From contig JABHCN010000013.1 of NCBI GenBank assembly GCA_018673475.1, forward strand, positions 26,863 to 90,862: DNA of 64,000 nt, written 5' to 3'. Below, piece by piece: positions 27,364 through 35,372 of the stretch. The notes under the pieces are model-generated. The model was not told the DNA's origin. It saw nothing but the letters and a program-made list of their open reading frames with translations, and searched no databases. This DNA is from Actinomycetota bacterium (GTDB lineage: Bacteria > Actinomycetota > Acidimicrobiia > Acidimicrobiales > MedAcidi-G1). The stretch's first letter is position 1; each line of letters begins with the position of its first letter. Position numbers and translations under genes: made by a program.

Positions 27364-28077
27364 TCAGTCGGCGACCTGTTGTGGATCGATCCTGACACTC
27401 GGCCCCATCGTTGATGAGATGGCGACCTTCTTGAAATAGCGGCCCTTGGTAGACGCCGGCCTGAGACGCTCCAGCTCCTCGACCGCTGCCTTCAGGTTGA
27501 CTACAAGTGCCGGAACCTCAAAGCTGACGCGTCCGATCGGTAGATGGACGTTTCCGAACTTGTCTGTACGGAACTCGACCTTGCCGCCCTTGAACTCGGC
27601 TACTGCCTTGGCGACATCGTCGGTGACGGTGCCGGACTTCGGGTTTGGCATCAGACCACGAGGTCCGAGCGAGCGTCCCAGCTTGCCGACCGTCGGCATC
27701 ATGTCGGGGGTAGCTATGGCCACATCGAAGTCGAGCATTCCGCCTTCGACCTCTGCAGCCAGGTCATCGGCACCGACATGGTCTGCACCGGCCTCGCTGG
27801 CAGCCGTAGCCGCCGCGCCCTGGGCGAACACGGCCACACGGACGTCCTTGCCGGTTCCAGATGGCAGGCTCACGGTTCCGCGGATCATCTCCTCGGTCTT
27901 GCGTGGGTCAACGGCAAGACGCACCACCAGGTCGATGCTCTCATCGAACTTGGAGCCGTGGACCGACCTGACCATCTCGAGCGCATCTGTGCCCGAGTGG
28001 AGTTCCTGTGGGTCTATACGGGCCGCCGCATCGTCGTAACGCCTGCCCCGGCCACTGCTATTTTCACTCTTCGCCAT
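27364..28077 (-). CDS. rplA: 50S ribosomal protein L1
   Basis: L1 forms the mobile stalk at the tRNA exit site and often represses its own operon. The start is the ATG at 28077 (MAKSENSSGRGRRYDDAAAR); the longer open frame upstream is not L1-like. The core has the RKTEEMIRGTVSLPSGTGK motif, the LGRSLGPRGLMPNPKSGTVT loop and the C-terminal ISSTMGPSVRIDP. The product is 237 residues, normal length. Confidence 0.97.
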   Translation of the reverse strand: MAKSENSSGRGRRYDDAAARIDPQELHSGTDALEMVRSVHGSKFDESIDLVVRLAVDPRKTEEMIRGTVSLPSGTGKDVRVAVFAQGAAATAASEAGADHVGADDLAAEVEGGMLDFDVAIATPDMMPTVGKLGRSLGPRGLMPNPKSGTVTDDVAKAVAEFKGGKVEFRTDKFGNVHLPIGRVSFEVPALVVNLKAAVEELERLRPASTKGRYFKKVAISSTMGPSVRIDPQQVAD

Positions 28078-28187
28078 GGTGTTCCTCCCGGCTTCCTCGT
28101 GTTCGGCTCCTGTGTCCGGCGGGGCGAGGTACTCCCCTGTCCCGGAACCACCCATTGCGGGTGGTGGCCATTCGGTCTTCGGTCTGG

Positions 28188-28613
28188 TCAGGCGACCTCG
28201 ATACCCATGCTGCGTGCAGTACCTGCAACCTGCAGCTTGGCGCCTTCCATGTCGATGGCATTGAGGTCGGGCATCTTGGCCTCGGCGATCTCTTCGACCT
28301 GAGTCCACGAGATCGACCCGGCAACCTCACGGCCAGGATTCTCAGCAGCCTTGTCCAGCTTCGCCGCCTGCCTGATGAGAAATGAGGTGGGCGGGGTCTT
28401 GGTGATGAAGGTGAAGGAGCGGTCCTCGTAGATCGTGATCTCGACGGGGACGATCTGACCGCGCTTGTCCTCGGTCTTGGCGTTGTACTCCTTGCAGAAG
28501 TCCATGATCGCCACACCGTGGGGGCCGAGCGCTGTACCGACAGGCGGTGCCGGGGATGCCTGACCGGCAGGGATCTGGATCTTCACGATCGCCATTGCCT
28601 TTTTCTTTGCCAT
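28188..28613 (-). CDS. rplK: 50S ribosomal protein L11
   Basis: L11 belongs to the GTPase-associated centre with L10 and L7/L12. The start is the ATG at 28613 ([20 protein letters not shown]). The [20 protein letters not shown] and [20 protein letters not shown] motifs are diagnostic. The product is 141 residues. It lies 110 bases before rplA and 135 after nusG. Confidence 0.97.
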   Translation of the reverse strand: MAKKKAMAIVKIQIPAGQASPAPPVGTALGPHGVAIMDFCKEYNAKTEDKRGQIVPVEITIYEDRSFTFITKTPPTSFLIRQAAKLDKAAENPGREVAGSISWTQVEEIAEAKMPDLNAIDMEGAKLQVAGTARSMGIEVA

Positions 28614-28748
28614 GTCTGTTACTCGTAGTCGGTAGTCGGTTGGGGCCACCTTCGGTGGCTGGGTCGAACGGTCAAGTCTGGAGGTGGGTCAGGTGATTGG
28701 CAACCCTGACACCGGTCACCTCTCGGCAACCCGGGCAGGATCGGCCGC

Positions 28749-29588
28749 TCAGAGCTGTGCCACCTGTGAGAACTCCAACTCGACCGGGGTTTCCCGGCCG
28801 AAGATGTTGACCAGCACCTTGACCTTCAACTGGTCGACGTTTATCTCGATGATCTCGCCTGAGAAGTCTGCGAACGGGCCTTCCTTCACCCTCACGGTGT
28901 CGCCTGTGTCGAAACCCAGCCGGGCCTTGGCCTTGACCGGTGCCTCGGCTGCGGTTTCGTCGGCGCTCGGAAGGAAGGTCTCGACCTCGCGCCGGCCCAG
29001 ACGGGATGGCTTGCCACCGGCGCCCACGAAGTTGACGATGCCCGGCGTATCGCGGATGGCGGCCCAACTGGCGTCGTCGAGGTAGCAGCGCACCAGGAGG
29101 TAGCCGGGGAACATCTTCTTGGCGACCGTGACCTTCTTGCCATTACGGAACTCGACGACGTCTTCCATGGGGATGACGATCTCGAGGATGCGGTCCTCGA
29201 GGTTCATGGATGCCGTGCGGGCATCGAGGTTCTTGCGGACCTTGTTCTCGTAGCCCGACTGGGTGTGGACGACATACCAGTTGCCCGGCCTGTCATAGGC
29301 GCTCTCCAGCTTGGGGGCCGGTTCACCGTCGTCGGGTGCGAGGAGGGCTTCCTCGTCGAGCACCTCGGCTTCCTGGTCCACAGCGGCAGCGGTCTCGGCG
29401 ACTACCTCCTCATCGGGCTGGGCTTCGTCTACAAGGTTGCCGACTGGCAACAGGTCGGCCGGGGTCGGCTCGGCTACGTCGTCACCAACTGGCTCGTCGG
29501 CAGCCTCGGCACTGGAGTCGGCGAGGTTCCCGGTGGGGAGCAGGTCGGCAGCGGCCATGGGTGTCTCGGTCTCTTCGGTGGTGCTCAT
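28749..29588 (-). CDS. nusG: transcription termination/antitermination factor NusG
   Basis: NusG binds RNA polymerase through its NGN domain and S10 or Rho through its KOW domain. The 279-residue product has an acidic, low-complexity N-terminal extension of about 105 residues, common in actinobacteria but long here. The NGN domain starts at NWYVVHTQSGYENKVRKNL and includes FPGYLLVRCYLDD. The KOW domain near the C-terminus has FDTGDTVRVKEGPFADFSGE. It overlaps secE by one base. Confidence 0.97.
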   Translation of the reverse strand: MSTTEETETPMAAADLLPTGNLADSSAEAADEPVGDDVAEPTPADLLPVGNLVDEAQPDEEVVAETAAAVDQEAEVLDEEALLAPDDGEPAPKLESAYDRPGNWYVVHTQSGYENKVRKNLDARTASMNLEDRILEIVIPMEDVVEFRNGKKVTVAKKMFPGYLLVRCYLDDASWAAIRDTPGIVNFVGAGGKPSRLGRREVETFLPSADETAAEAPVKAKARLGFDTGDTVRVKEGPFADFSGEIIEINVDQLKVKVLVNIFGRETPVELEFSQVAQL

Positions 29589-29884
29589 CAGATGTCAAAC
29601 AGGTTGAGTACGGAGTTGGAAAATATCCAGTCGAGGCCGGACACGATGGAGGTCACGGCGACGATGGTGACGACCACGACCGTTGCGTAGTTGGCGGTCT
29701 CGGCACGTGACGGCCACGCCACCTTGCGAAGTTCGGCCCTGACCTCGCGGGAGAACTGGGCAACGCTGGTCCGCTCCTCGGCCTGGTGGGACGACTGCTC
29801 ACGGCGCTGGCGGATCGGCTCGCCGTCGGCGTCAACCTCACCCTGACGCTGCAGGAGTCTCTTCTGCTCGCGGTTCATGGACAT
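29588..29884 (-). CDS. secE: SecE, preprotein translocase subunit
   Basis: SecE clamps the SecY channel. The 98-residue single-span form has a basic, hydrophilic N-terminus, the conserved amphipathic motif REVRAELRKVAWPSRAET and one transmembrane helix (ATVVVVTIVAVTSIVSGLDW). This is the usual short actinobacterial arrangement. It lies directly upstream of nusG and downstream of tRNA-Trp. Confidence 0.96.
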   Translation of the reverse strand: MSMNREQKRLLQRQGEVDADGEPIRQRREQSSHQAEERTSVAQFSREVRAELRKVAWPSRAETANYATVVVVTIVAVTSIVSGLDWIFSNSVLNLFDI

Positions 29885-30016
29885 GGACAGGCCTCAAGTT
29901 GGAATATCTGTGGATGGATCAGGCTAACGGTGTCTAAATCACCGCGCGCCCCTGATGGACAGGTTGACGGACGAACCGAGAACCCGGCAGTCCGACGGTA
30001 CCGCCGACCTACCTTG

Positions 30017-30090
30017 CAGGGCAGGAGGGACTCGAACCCTCAACCGCCGGTTTTGGAGACCGGTGCTCTAGCCATTTGAGCCACTGCCCT
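30017..30090 (-). tRNA. tRNA-Trp (CCA)
   Basis: The minus strand folds into a complete cloverleaf: acceptor AGGGCAG/CTGCCCT, D-stem GCTC/GAGC, anticodon stem CCGGT/ACCGG with loop CTCCAAA and T-stem GAGGG/CCCTC with TTCGAGT. The anticodon is CCA, decoding UGG. The 3' CCA is not encoded. It lies in the conserved position before secE. Confidence 0.97.
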
Positions 30091-30226
30091 GTGTTCCCGA
30101 CCTCCGGCTCAGTGTCGGAGTCGGGGGGCGGATCCGGCGGCAGGATACCAGCCGACCTGACCTGATCCCGCAGAGAATAAGGGGTCCACGGACGTGCCTG
30201 CCTGTGGACATGGGCCCCACAGGGTG

Positions 30227-30388
30227 TCAGCGGGTCTCCTTGTGGTCGACGTGGGAACGACACCACCTGCAGTACTTCTTAAGCTCGATGCGTTCGCGGG
30301 TGTTCGCCTTCGACTTGGTGGTTATGTAGTTGCGACGTTTGCACTCCTGGCACTCCAGGGTGACCTGAACTCGCTTGTCGGATGCCAT
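30227..30388 (-). CDS. rpmG: 50S ribosomal protein L33, zinc-binding
   Basis: A 53-residue protein starting [20 protein letters not shown] and ending DHKETR. Two CxxC pairs (CQEC and CRWC) mark it as the zinc-binding form. The [20 protein letters not shown] core is diagnostic for L33. It lies between tRNA-Met and tRNA-Trp, as in many actinobacteria. Confidence 0.95.
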   Translation of the reverse strand: MASDKRVQVTLECQECKRRNYITTKSKANTRERIELKKYCRWCRSHVDHKETR

Positions 30389-30458
30389 AACAGTTTCTCA
30401 CTTCCGGGTATATGTACGGCCCACTTGTCTCTTCGGCGGGCCGGGTCGCCTTTTTGGC

Positions 30459-30535
30459 TGGTAGCGACGGACAGATTCGAACTGTCGACCTCTCGATTAT
30501 GAGTCGAGCGCTCTCACCAACTGAGCTACGTCGCC
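30459..30535 (-). tRNA. tRNA-Met (CAT), elongator
   Basis: A complete cloverleaf on the minus strand: acceptor GGCGACG/CGTCGCT with a G1-U72 wobble, D-stem GCTC/GAGC, anticodon stem CTCGA/TCGAG with loop CTCATAA and T-stem GACAG/CTGTC. The 3' CCA is encoded. The anticodon stem lacks the three consecutive G-C pairs of initiator tRNA, so this is the elongator (modification to an Ile-decoding species cannot be excluded). Confidence 0.95.
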
Positions 30536-30539
30536 AGCG

Positions 30540-30612
30540 AGCTCCCTGACAGAATCGAACTGTCGACCTTCTCCTTACCATGGAGACGCTCTGCCGACTG
30601 AGCTAAGGGAGC
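30540..30612 (-). tRNA. tRNA-Thr (GGT)
   Basis: The minus strand gives acceptor GCTCCCT/AGGGAGC, D-stem GCTC/GAGC, anticodon stem TCTCC/GGAGA with loop ATGGTAA and T-stem GACAG/CTGTC. The anticodon is GGT, reading ACC and ACU. The 3' CCA is not encoded. It is four bases upstream of tRNA-Met. Confidence 0.95.
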
Positions 30613-30705
30613 ACAACCACCTGCCGGTGGCCGGGCAACAGGATGCCACGCTAGCCCTGCGTTCCCCAACGTCCGCCATCTCATCAGATGTGGTGGTGAG
30701 GTCAT

Positions 30706-30711
30706 TACAGT
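30706..30711 (+). promoter_or_regulatory. candidate -10 box for a leaderless GNAT transcript
   Basis: TACAGT lies seven bases before the ATG at 30719. This matches TANNNT at the spacing expected if transcription starts at the start codon. No clear ribosome-binding site precedes the gene. Confidence 0.4.
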
Positions 30712-30718
30712 CAGCCCC

Positions 30719-31222
30719 ATGCCTCCACTCAGGACGCGGCTGGCCCAACCCGGTGACTCCGAGGCCATTCGTCGGATCTACAACGTCGAGGTCCTGGCCT
30801 CTACCGCCACGTTCGACCTCGTGGAGCGAACAGCCGAGGAGCAGGTCTCATGGCTGACCGAGAGGTCCGGGGCGTTCAGCGTGCTTGTCGCGGAGTTGGA
30901 CGGAGTCGTCGTCGGCTTTGCGTCGTTGTCCCCCTACCGGGAGCGTGCCGCCTACCGGACGACCGTGGAGAACTCCGTCTACGTCGATGCCGGGCACCGC
31001 GGCTGCGGTGTCGCCGATGCGCTGCTGGGTGAGTTGATAGAGGTTGCGCGCGGCAGTGGCTTCCACTCCGTGGTCGCACGGGTCGGGGGTGGCAACGAGG
31101 CAAGCATCGCCCTACACGCCAAGCACGGTTTCGAGATGGTCGGTACAGAGCGGGAGATAGGTCGCAAGTTCGGCCGCTGGCAGGACGTGGCTGTCATGCA
31201 GACGATCTTGGACACCCCCTGA
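30719..31222 (+). CDS. GNAT acetyltransferase, phosphinothricin-acetyltransferase-like
   Basis: A 167-residue GNAT-fold N-acetyltransferase. The N-terminal IRRIYNVEVLASTATFDLVE segment is characteristic of the Pat/Bar group, which acetylates phosphinothricin, methionine sulfoximine or related amino groups. The acetyl-CoA loop appears as HRGCGVADALLGELI, with Cys in place of the more usual Gly/Arg, and NEASIALHAKHGFEMVGTE is the typical C-terminal motif. The true substrate cannot be inferred. It stands alone on the plus strand between tRNA genes. Confidence 0.85.
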   Translation: MPPLRTRLAQPGDSEAIRRIYNVEVLASTATFDLVERTAEEQVSWLTERSGAFSVLVAELDGVVVGFASLSPYRERAAYRTTVENSVYVDAGHRGCGVADALLGELIEVARGSGFHSVVARVGGGNEASIALHAKHGFEMVGTEREIGRKFGRWQDVAVMQTILDTP

Positions 31223-31385
31223 CCTGGCGGGCACTGTGCATCGACAGTTAGGAGTCAGGGACCGACCGAACCGATCGGCACCGGATGCTCAACCGACACC
31301 TGTGTGGCCTGTCCACTCATGCCCGGCTGGCCGACTCCTCCACCACCCAGCCAGCGACTACCAACCCAAGGAACCGAGAACCGGA

Positions 31386-31416
31386 AAGGCCCGGAACCGT
31401 TGTGATCCCGGGCCTT
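31386..31416 (-). terminator. hairpin terminator after initiator tRNA
   Basis: A perfect nine-bp stem (31386-31394 with 31408-31416) with a 13-base loop lies five bases after the encoded CCA of the tRNA. On the minus strand it is followed by TCC after a T-containing arm, so it probably ends the tRNA transcript. Confidence 0.55.
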
Positions 31417-31421
31417 CAACT

Positions 31422-31498
<77 letters not shown>

Positions 31499-31530
31499 GC
31501 GAGGAGGCTAACGGTCGGCGCGGGCGGCTC

Positions 31531-32682
31531 CTACCCGACAACGACGTCGCTCAGGTCCTTTGGGTGGTTGGTGATCTGCTCGTAGCCGTCGTCGGTGACG
31601 ATGAAGCTGTCACCCACCTGTGCTCGGAAGGTTCCCGACACGCTGACCGATCCATCGACGGCCAGCACCATGCCCGGCTCCAGGACCGTCGTGTCGCCGA
31701 ACACCAGCTCGGGCTTCTCCAGGTAGCTGTAGCCGGTGGCCCGGCCACAGCGGAACGGGTAGTCAAAGCCAGCATCGCTGATCACCTCTGCGTAGGCCGC
31801 ATGAACTGAGTCCGCAGTTGCCCCGGGGCGGAGTGCCGAGAGGGCGGCAGCCTGGCTGGCGAGGGCCACCTGGTAGACGTCGGCCTGCTGGCGGTCCACG
31901 ACCTCTCCGATCCAGAACGTGCGGTCGAAGCCCAGCTTGAAGCGGTGGAAGTTGGTCATGCCGCAGAAGCAGAGGAACACCGGCTCGCCGTGTCGCATGA
32001 CCCGGGTCGAGGCCCTGTGATGCGGCTTGGTGATCTCGCTACCCGAGGCCATGATCTGGAGGAAGTGCGTGTTGGGCGACATGCAGGTGTCGTCGTAGTG
32101 GGCGTCGAGGAGTTCGGCCGCCTTGCGGGTGCCGGCATCTGAGGTTGCGAGAGCCACCTCGAACTCCGGTACGCCTGCGCCAATGGCCGCGCGGCCAGCA
32201 TCCATCATGGCGTCGGCCACCTGACCGGCATGGCGCGCCAACTGCAGTTCTGCAGGCGACTTGACCATCCGCATGGCCCCGACCACCGGGGTCACATCGG
32301 CCAGCCGGCCCTCCTCGACCAGCGTGTCCACAAAGTTGCGTACCAGCGGAGGCATGCGGTCCGGCTCGACTGCCACCCGGTGAGCGCTGGCTAACACTGC
32401 CAGCAGTTCCTGGCGCCATTCGTTGCCAAGGCCGTCGTTCCACACGGCGATCCGGTCCACCCGAGCCGCCGCAGCGGCCATGTCAGCCTCCATGTTCGGC
32501 GTGATGAGCAGGCTCTCGTCCTGATGCGGTACGACCAGGATGGTCGGTCTCCCGAACTCCATGTGCAGGTAGTCGTAGTAGCCGGTCAGGTAGTAGACGC
32601 TGTCATCGTCGGTGATTAGCGCCACGTCGATGCCCTCGACAGCCAGGCGACGGCGAAACATCTCCATCCGCTCGGTGAACAT
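31531..32682 (-). CDS. M24B-family protein, creatinase-like, metal ligands absent
   Basis: A 383-residue two-domain protein: an N-terminal creatinase/prolidase domain (residues 1-140) and a C-terminal pita-bread domain (about 145-375). True M24 metallopeptidases have two Asp, one His and two Glu ligands. Here the corresponding positions appear to be Phe239, Gly251, Arg314/Ala315, Asp343 and Gly357, so the dinuclear metal site is gone. The CFCGMTNFHRF and FDRTFWIG segments resemble the metal-free enzyme creatinase, but its catalytic His (in a GHSFG-type motif) is replaced by GRATGYSY. The substrate is unknown. It lies 16 bases after vapC and may be cotranscribed with it. Confidence 0.75.
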   Translation of the reverse strand: MFTERMEMFRRRLAVEGIDVALITDDDSVYYLTGYYDYLHMEFGRPTILVVPHQDESLLITPNMEADMAAAAARVDRIAVWNDGLGNEWRQELLAVLASAHRVAVEPDRMPPLVRNFVDTLVEEGRLADVTPVVGAMRMVKSPAELQLARHAGQVADAMMDAGRAAIGAGVPEFEVALATSDAGTRKAAELLDAHYDDTCMSPNTHFLQIMASGSEITKPHHRASTRVMRHGEPVFLCFCGMTNFHRFKLGFDRTFWIGEVVDRQQADVYQVALASQAAALSALRPGATADSVHAAYAEVISDAGFDYPFRCGRATGYSYLEKPELVFGDTTVLEPGMVLAVDGSVSVSGTFRAQVGDSFIVTDDGYEQITNHPKDLSDVVVG

Positions 32683-32698
32683 CAGACAGGCACCGCCT

Positions 32699-33097
32699 TC
32701 AACAGCCGATGACCGACAGGCCGATCGACCGTGCGGCCTCGGCCTGTCGCTGGTCGAAGGTCAGCACGGTCGTCGCCGATCCGGCACGACGTGCGGCAGC
32801 CAGGTGGATGGAGTCGAGTGAACGGCAAAGCGTCTTCTCGGCGATGCGGGCCGCCTCGGCACAGACCTGAGCATCAAGTGGGATAACCGCGAAGGCATCA
32901 AGGTCCACTACAAGGCGGGCTCTCAGCACCTCAAGGTCGTCGGTCAGGATCCTGGTCAGGTTCCGCCTCACCTCGATCGCCGTCAGCGCCGAGGTCACCA
33001 ACACCGGATCCGAGGCCATGTGAGCCACAGCCTCCGCCGCACCGTCCTCCTTCAGGTAGCGCTTGATCAGTGCACTTGAGTCGACATAGAGGGTCAC
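32699..33097 (-). CDS. vapC: VapC-type PIN-domain ribonuclease toxin
   Basis: A 132-residue PIN-domain protein. The four acidic residues of the active site are visible: Asp6 in YVDSSALIKRY, Glu42 in AIEVRRNL, Asp95 in SLDSIHLAAA and Asp115 in LTFDQRQ. VapC toxins cleave tRNA or rRNA; the target here is unknown. It overlaps the upstream antitoxin gene by four bases, the standard TA arrangement. Confidence 0.9.
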   Translation of the reverse strand: MTLYVDSSALIKRYLKEDGAAEAVAHMASDPVLVTSALTAIEVRRNLTRILTDDLEVLRARLVVDLDAFAVIPLDAQVCAEAARIAEKTLCRSLDSIHLAAARRAGSATTVLTFDQRQAEAARSIGLSVIGC

Positions 33098-33351
33098 CGA
33101 CCACGATCCTCGTCGAGCGCCTCTTGGCTACTCATGGCGGCACGCACCCGAACCGACGGCTGAAGGCCGGTTCGCAGAGGTGGCTGAATCCAGCCCTCGG
33201 CGATTCCCCGCTCCACAGCCGAACCGTGGTCGTACGGAACGAGGCGGGCCACGGGGCGGCCACGGTCGGTGACCACGACAGCCTCTCCATCGGCCACCCG
33301 GCCGAGGTACTCGGACAGCTTCGCCTTCAGTTCACGGATACCGACGTTCAT
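33094..33351 (-). CDS. vapB: VapB-type antitoxin, Phd/YefM family
   Basis: An 85-residue protein with the Phd/YefM DNA-binding N-terminus (MNVGIRELKAKLSEYLGRVA and DRGRPVARLVP) and a variable C-terminal toxin-binding tail. It should neutralise VapC and repress its own promoter. The ATG at 33351 forms part of an inverted repeat that also holds the -10 box. No ribosome-binding site is present because transcription appears to start at or near the ATG. Confidence 0.88.
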   Translation of the reverse strand: MNVGIRELKAKLSEYLGRVADGEAVVVTDRGRPVARLVPYDHGSAVERGIAEGWIQPPLRTGLQPSVRVRAAMSSQEALDEDRGR

Positions 33352-33383
33352 GTAGTCACTATAACAACCTTTTGTGACTACAT
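33350..33383 (-). promoter_or_regulatory. vapBC promoter-operator, 10-bp inverted repeat
   Basis: ATGTAGTCAC (33350-33359) is inverted at 33374-33383, separated by 14 bases. The minus-strand -10 box TATAGT (33358-33363) lies between the arms, six bases before the vapB ATG. VapBC binding to the repeat would cover both the -10 box and the start codon, as expected for conditional cooperativity. The -35 region is weak (CTGATG). Confidence 0.75.
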
Positions 33384-33411
33384 CAGTGCAGATTCCCCCT
33401 CCGCGAGACGG

Positions 33412-34233
33412 TCAGGCCACTACCGGGTAACCACCAACCTCGGCGGCTGCCAGACGGTCGGCAAGTACCTCGTAGTCAGAGGTGGACCTCACCCGGTAGC
33501 CGTACAGGTCAAGAGGTCGACGCACCTCTTCACCCAGCAACGCCACTGCCTCTGACACCGCGGCGTTAACGGTCTCCCGCAACCCGACGTGAGCCCAACC
33601 GATAACCAGGGGAGGAGCTGGCATCGGCTCGGTCCACCCGATGATCCTCAGCTCGTCGACCGCGGGTTCATGACTGGTTGCCAGGCTCCAGGCCACCGCG
33701 TCGATGGAAGTCAGGTCGGCTCGCCCCTCTGCCACGGCACGGATGGAAGCGCGGTGCGAGCCGGTCTCAACCACCTCGTCGAAGAACCTGCCACCCTCAG
33801 CCAGCGGAGCTATCAGGTCGACGAGCGCAGCATGCCCCGACTGCGACTCCCGACCGTTGATCGCCGCACATCTGCCGCGGAAGTCGTCCAGGCCGTCAGC
33901 CGGGTCGCCAGCGTGGCACGCGACCACGGACCGGTAGTCGCCCGGCTGACATCCCTCCACCCCGTAGTCGAGCGCCCCGAGCACCTCCACCCTGCCGCGC
34001 AACGAGCCCACGACATTCAGGCCACACACCTGGGCGGCCAGCAGGTTCGGCGCAACCCAGAGTTCAGACACGTGATCCGGCCTCCACAGCCCAACTGGCG
34101 CGTCCACTCCGACCTGACAGAGGCGCCTGGCGATCGCCGCCCAGAGTGCGTCGACCTCGTCGCGGACCTCGGGCCAGTCGTACATGGGCAGCCCGGCAAC
34201 CCAGCCGCCAACCGGGGCAGCGGAACGGATCAA
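33412..34233 (-). CDS. PhnD-like solute-binding protein without signal peptide
   Basis: A 273-residue protein of the phosphate/phosphite/phosphonate-type substrate-binding family: [20 protein letters not shown] near the N-terminus, [19 protein letters not shown] and the [15 protein letters not shown] motif, with a final [15 protein letters not shown] segment. No signal peptide, lipobox or transmembrane helix is seen, so it may be cytosolic. No permease or ATPase gene is adjacent. A TTG start overlaps the hutI stop as TTGA, tying it to the hut operon. It may sense or bind a pathway intermediate; that is inference. Confidence 0.75.
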   Translation of the reverse strand: MIRSAAPVGGWVAGLPMYDWPEVRDEVDALWAAIARRLCQVGVDAPVGLWRPDHVSELWVAPNLLAAQVCGLNVVGSLRGRVEVLGALDYGVEGCQPGDYRSVVACHAGDPADGLDDFRGRCAAINGRESQSGHAALVDLIAPLAEGGRFFDEVVETGSHRASIRAVAEGRADLTSIDAVAWSLATSHEPAVDELRIIGWTEPMPAPPLVIGWAHVGLRETVNAAVSEAVALLGEEVRRPLDLYGYRVRSTSDYEVLADRLAAAEVGGYPVVA

Positions 34234-35372
34234 CAGATCGTCTGTCGGACGAGCGGCACGCCCGGACGGTAGGCGAGATGGTGGTGGCTGGGGGCGTCAA
34301 GAATGGCCAGGTGTGCGGCCGAACCGGGGGTGAGTCGACCAACGTCGGTTCGCCGCAGTGCTGTGGCACCGCCGAGGGTTGCCGCCTGGACCGCCTCGTC
34401 AATCGTCATGTTCATGTCGCGCACCGCCAGCGCGATGCAGAACGCCATCGAGGTGGTGTAGCTGGACCCCGGGTTGCAGTTCGTGGCCAGCGCCACCGTG
34501 GCGCCGGCGTCGATGACCCGCCGGGCATCCGGATACGGCTGACGCGTGGAGAAGTCCGTCGCCGGCAGGAACGTGGCAACCGTGTCGCTCCCGGCGAGCG
34601 CCTCGACATCGGCGTCGGCGAGGTAGGTGCAGTGGTCGACGGAGGCGCAGCCTGACTCAACTGCCAACTGCACGCCCGGGCCGTGGTCCAACTGGTTGCC
34701 GTGGAGCCGTAGGCCCAGACCGGCCTCCCGGCCGGCATCCAGAACGGCCCGACACTGATCGACGTCAAACGCCCCCTTCTCACAGAAGGCGTCGATCCAA
34801 CGAGAGTGCGGCGCGCATGCCTCGAGCATCGGACCACAAACCAGGTCGATGTAGTCGTCGGCCCGCCCCTCGAACTCGGTGGGCAGGAGGTGCGCCCCGA
34901 GAAATGTGGTTTCCTCGGTGAACTCGGAGGCCAGGCGGAGAGTACGGGCCTCGTCGTCGACGTTGAGGCCGTAACCGGACTTGACCTCGACGGTGGTCGT
35001 GCCGCCCGCCCGAAGTTCAGCAATTCGACTGGCAGTCAGAGCCCGCAGCTCGTCGCCTGACGCTGTCCTGGTCGCCTCGGTCGTCACGCGGATTCCACCA
35101 CCGTCATAGGGCTGTCCGGTCATGCGTGCCGTGAACTCCTCGGCCCTGTCGCCAGCAAAGATGAGATGGGTGTGGGAATCCACGAAGCCCGGCAGCACAC
35201 AGGCACCGTCCACGTCGATCCGCTCGTCGGCCACCTGTCCGGCAGGCCCAACGGACAACACGAGGCCGTCGGCTATCACCACGGAGGCGTCGCGTACGAG
35301 GCCCAACGGGCCCTCGCCCAGAGCCGGGTCATTGGTGACGAGCATGCCGATCCGGTCGACAGCCAGCGTCAC
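34230..35372 (-). CDS. hutI: imidazolonepropionase
   Basis: HutI hydrolyses 4-imidazolone-5-propionate to N-formimino-L-glutamate, the third step of histidine breakdown. The 380-residue amidohydrolase has the metal motif [15 protein letters not shown] (His67, His69) and the [13 protein letters not shown] and HGNQLDHG (His224) motifs. The fourth metal/catalytic position, Asp324 in the Bacillus enzyme, reads Asn298 here ([10 protein letters not shown]). It overlaps hutF and the phnD-like gene by four bases each. Confidence 0.93.
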   Translation of the reverse strand: MTLAVDRIGMLVTNDPALGEGPLGLVRDASVVIADGLVLSVGPAGQVADERIDVDGACVLPGFVDSHTHLIFAGDRAEEFTARMTGQPYDGGGIRVTTEATRTASGDELRALTASRIAELRAGGTTTVEVKSGYGLNVDDEARTLRLASEFTEETTFLGAHLLPTEFEGRADDYIDLVCGPMLEACAPHSRWIDAFCEKGAFDVDQCRAVLDAGREAGLGLRLHGNQLDHGPGVQLAVESGCASVDHCTYLADADVEALAGSDTVATFLPATDFSTRQPYPDARRVIDAGATVALATNCNPGSSYTTSMAFCIALAVRDMNMTIDEAVQAATLGGATALRRTDVGRLTPGSAAHLAILDAPSHHHLAYRPGVPLVRQTIC

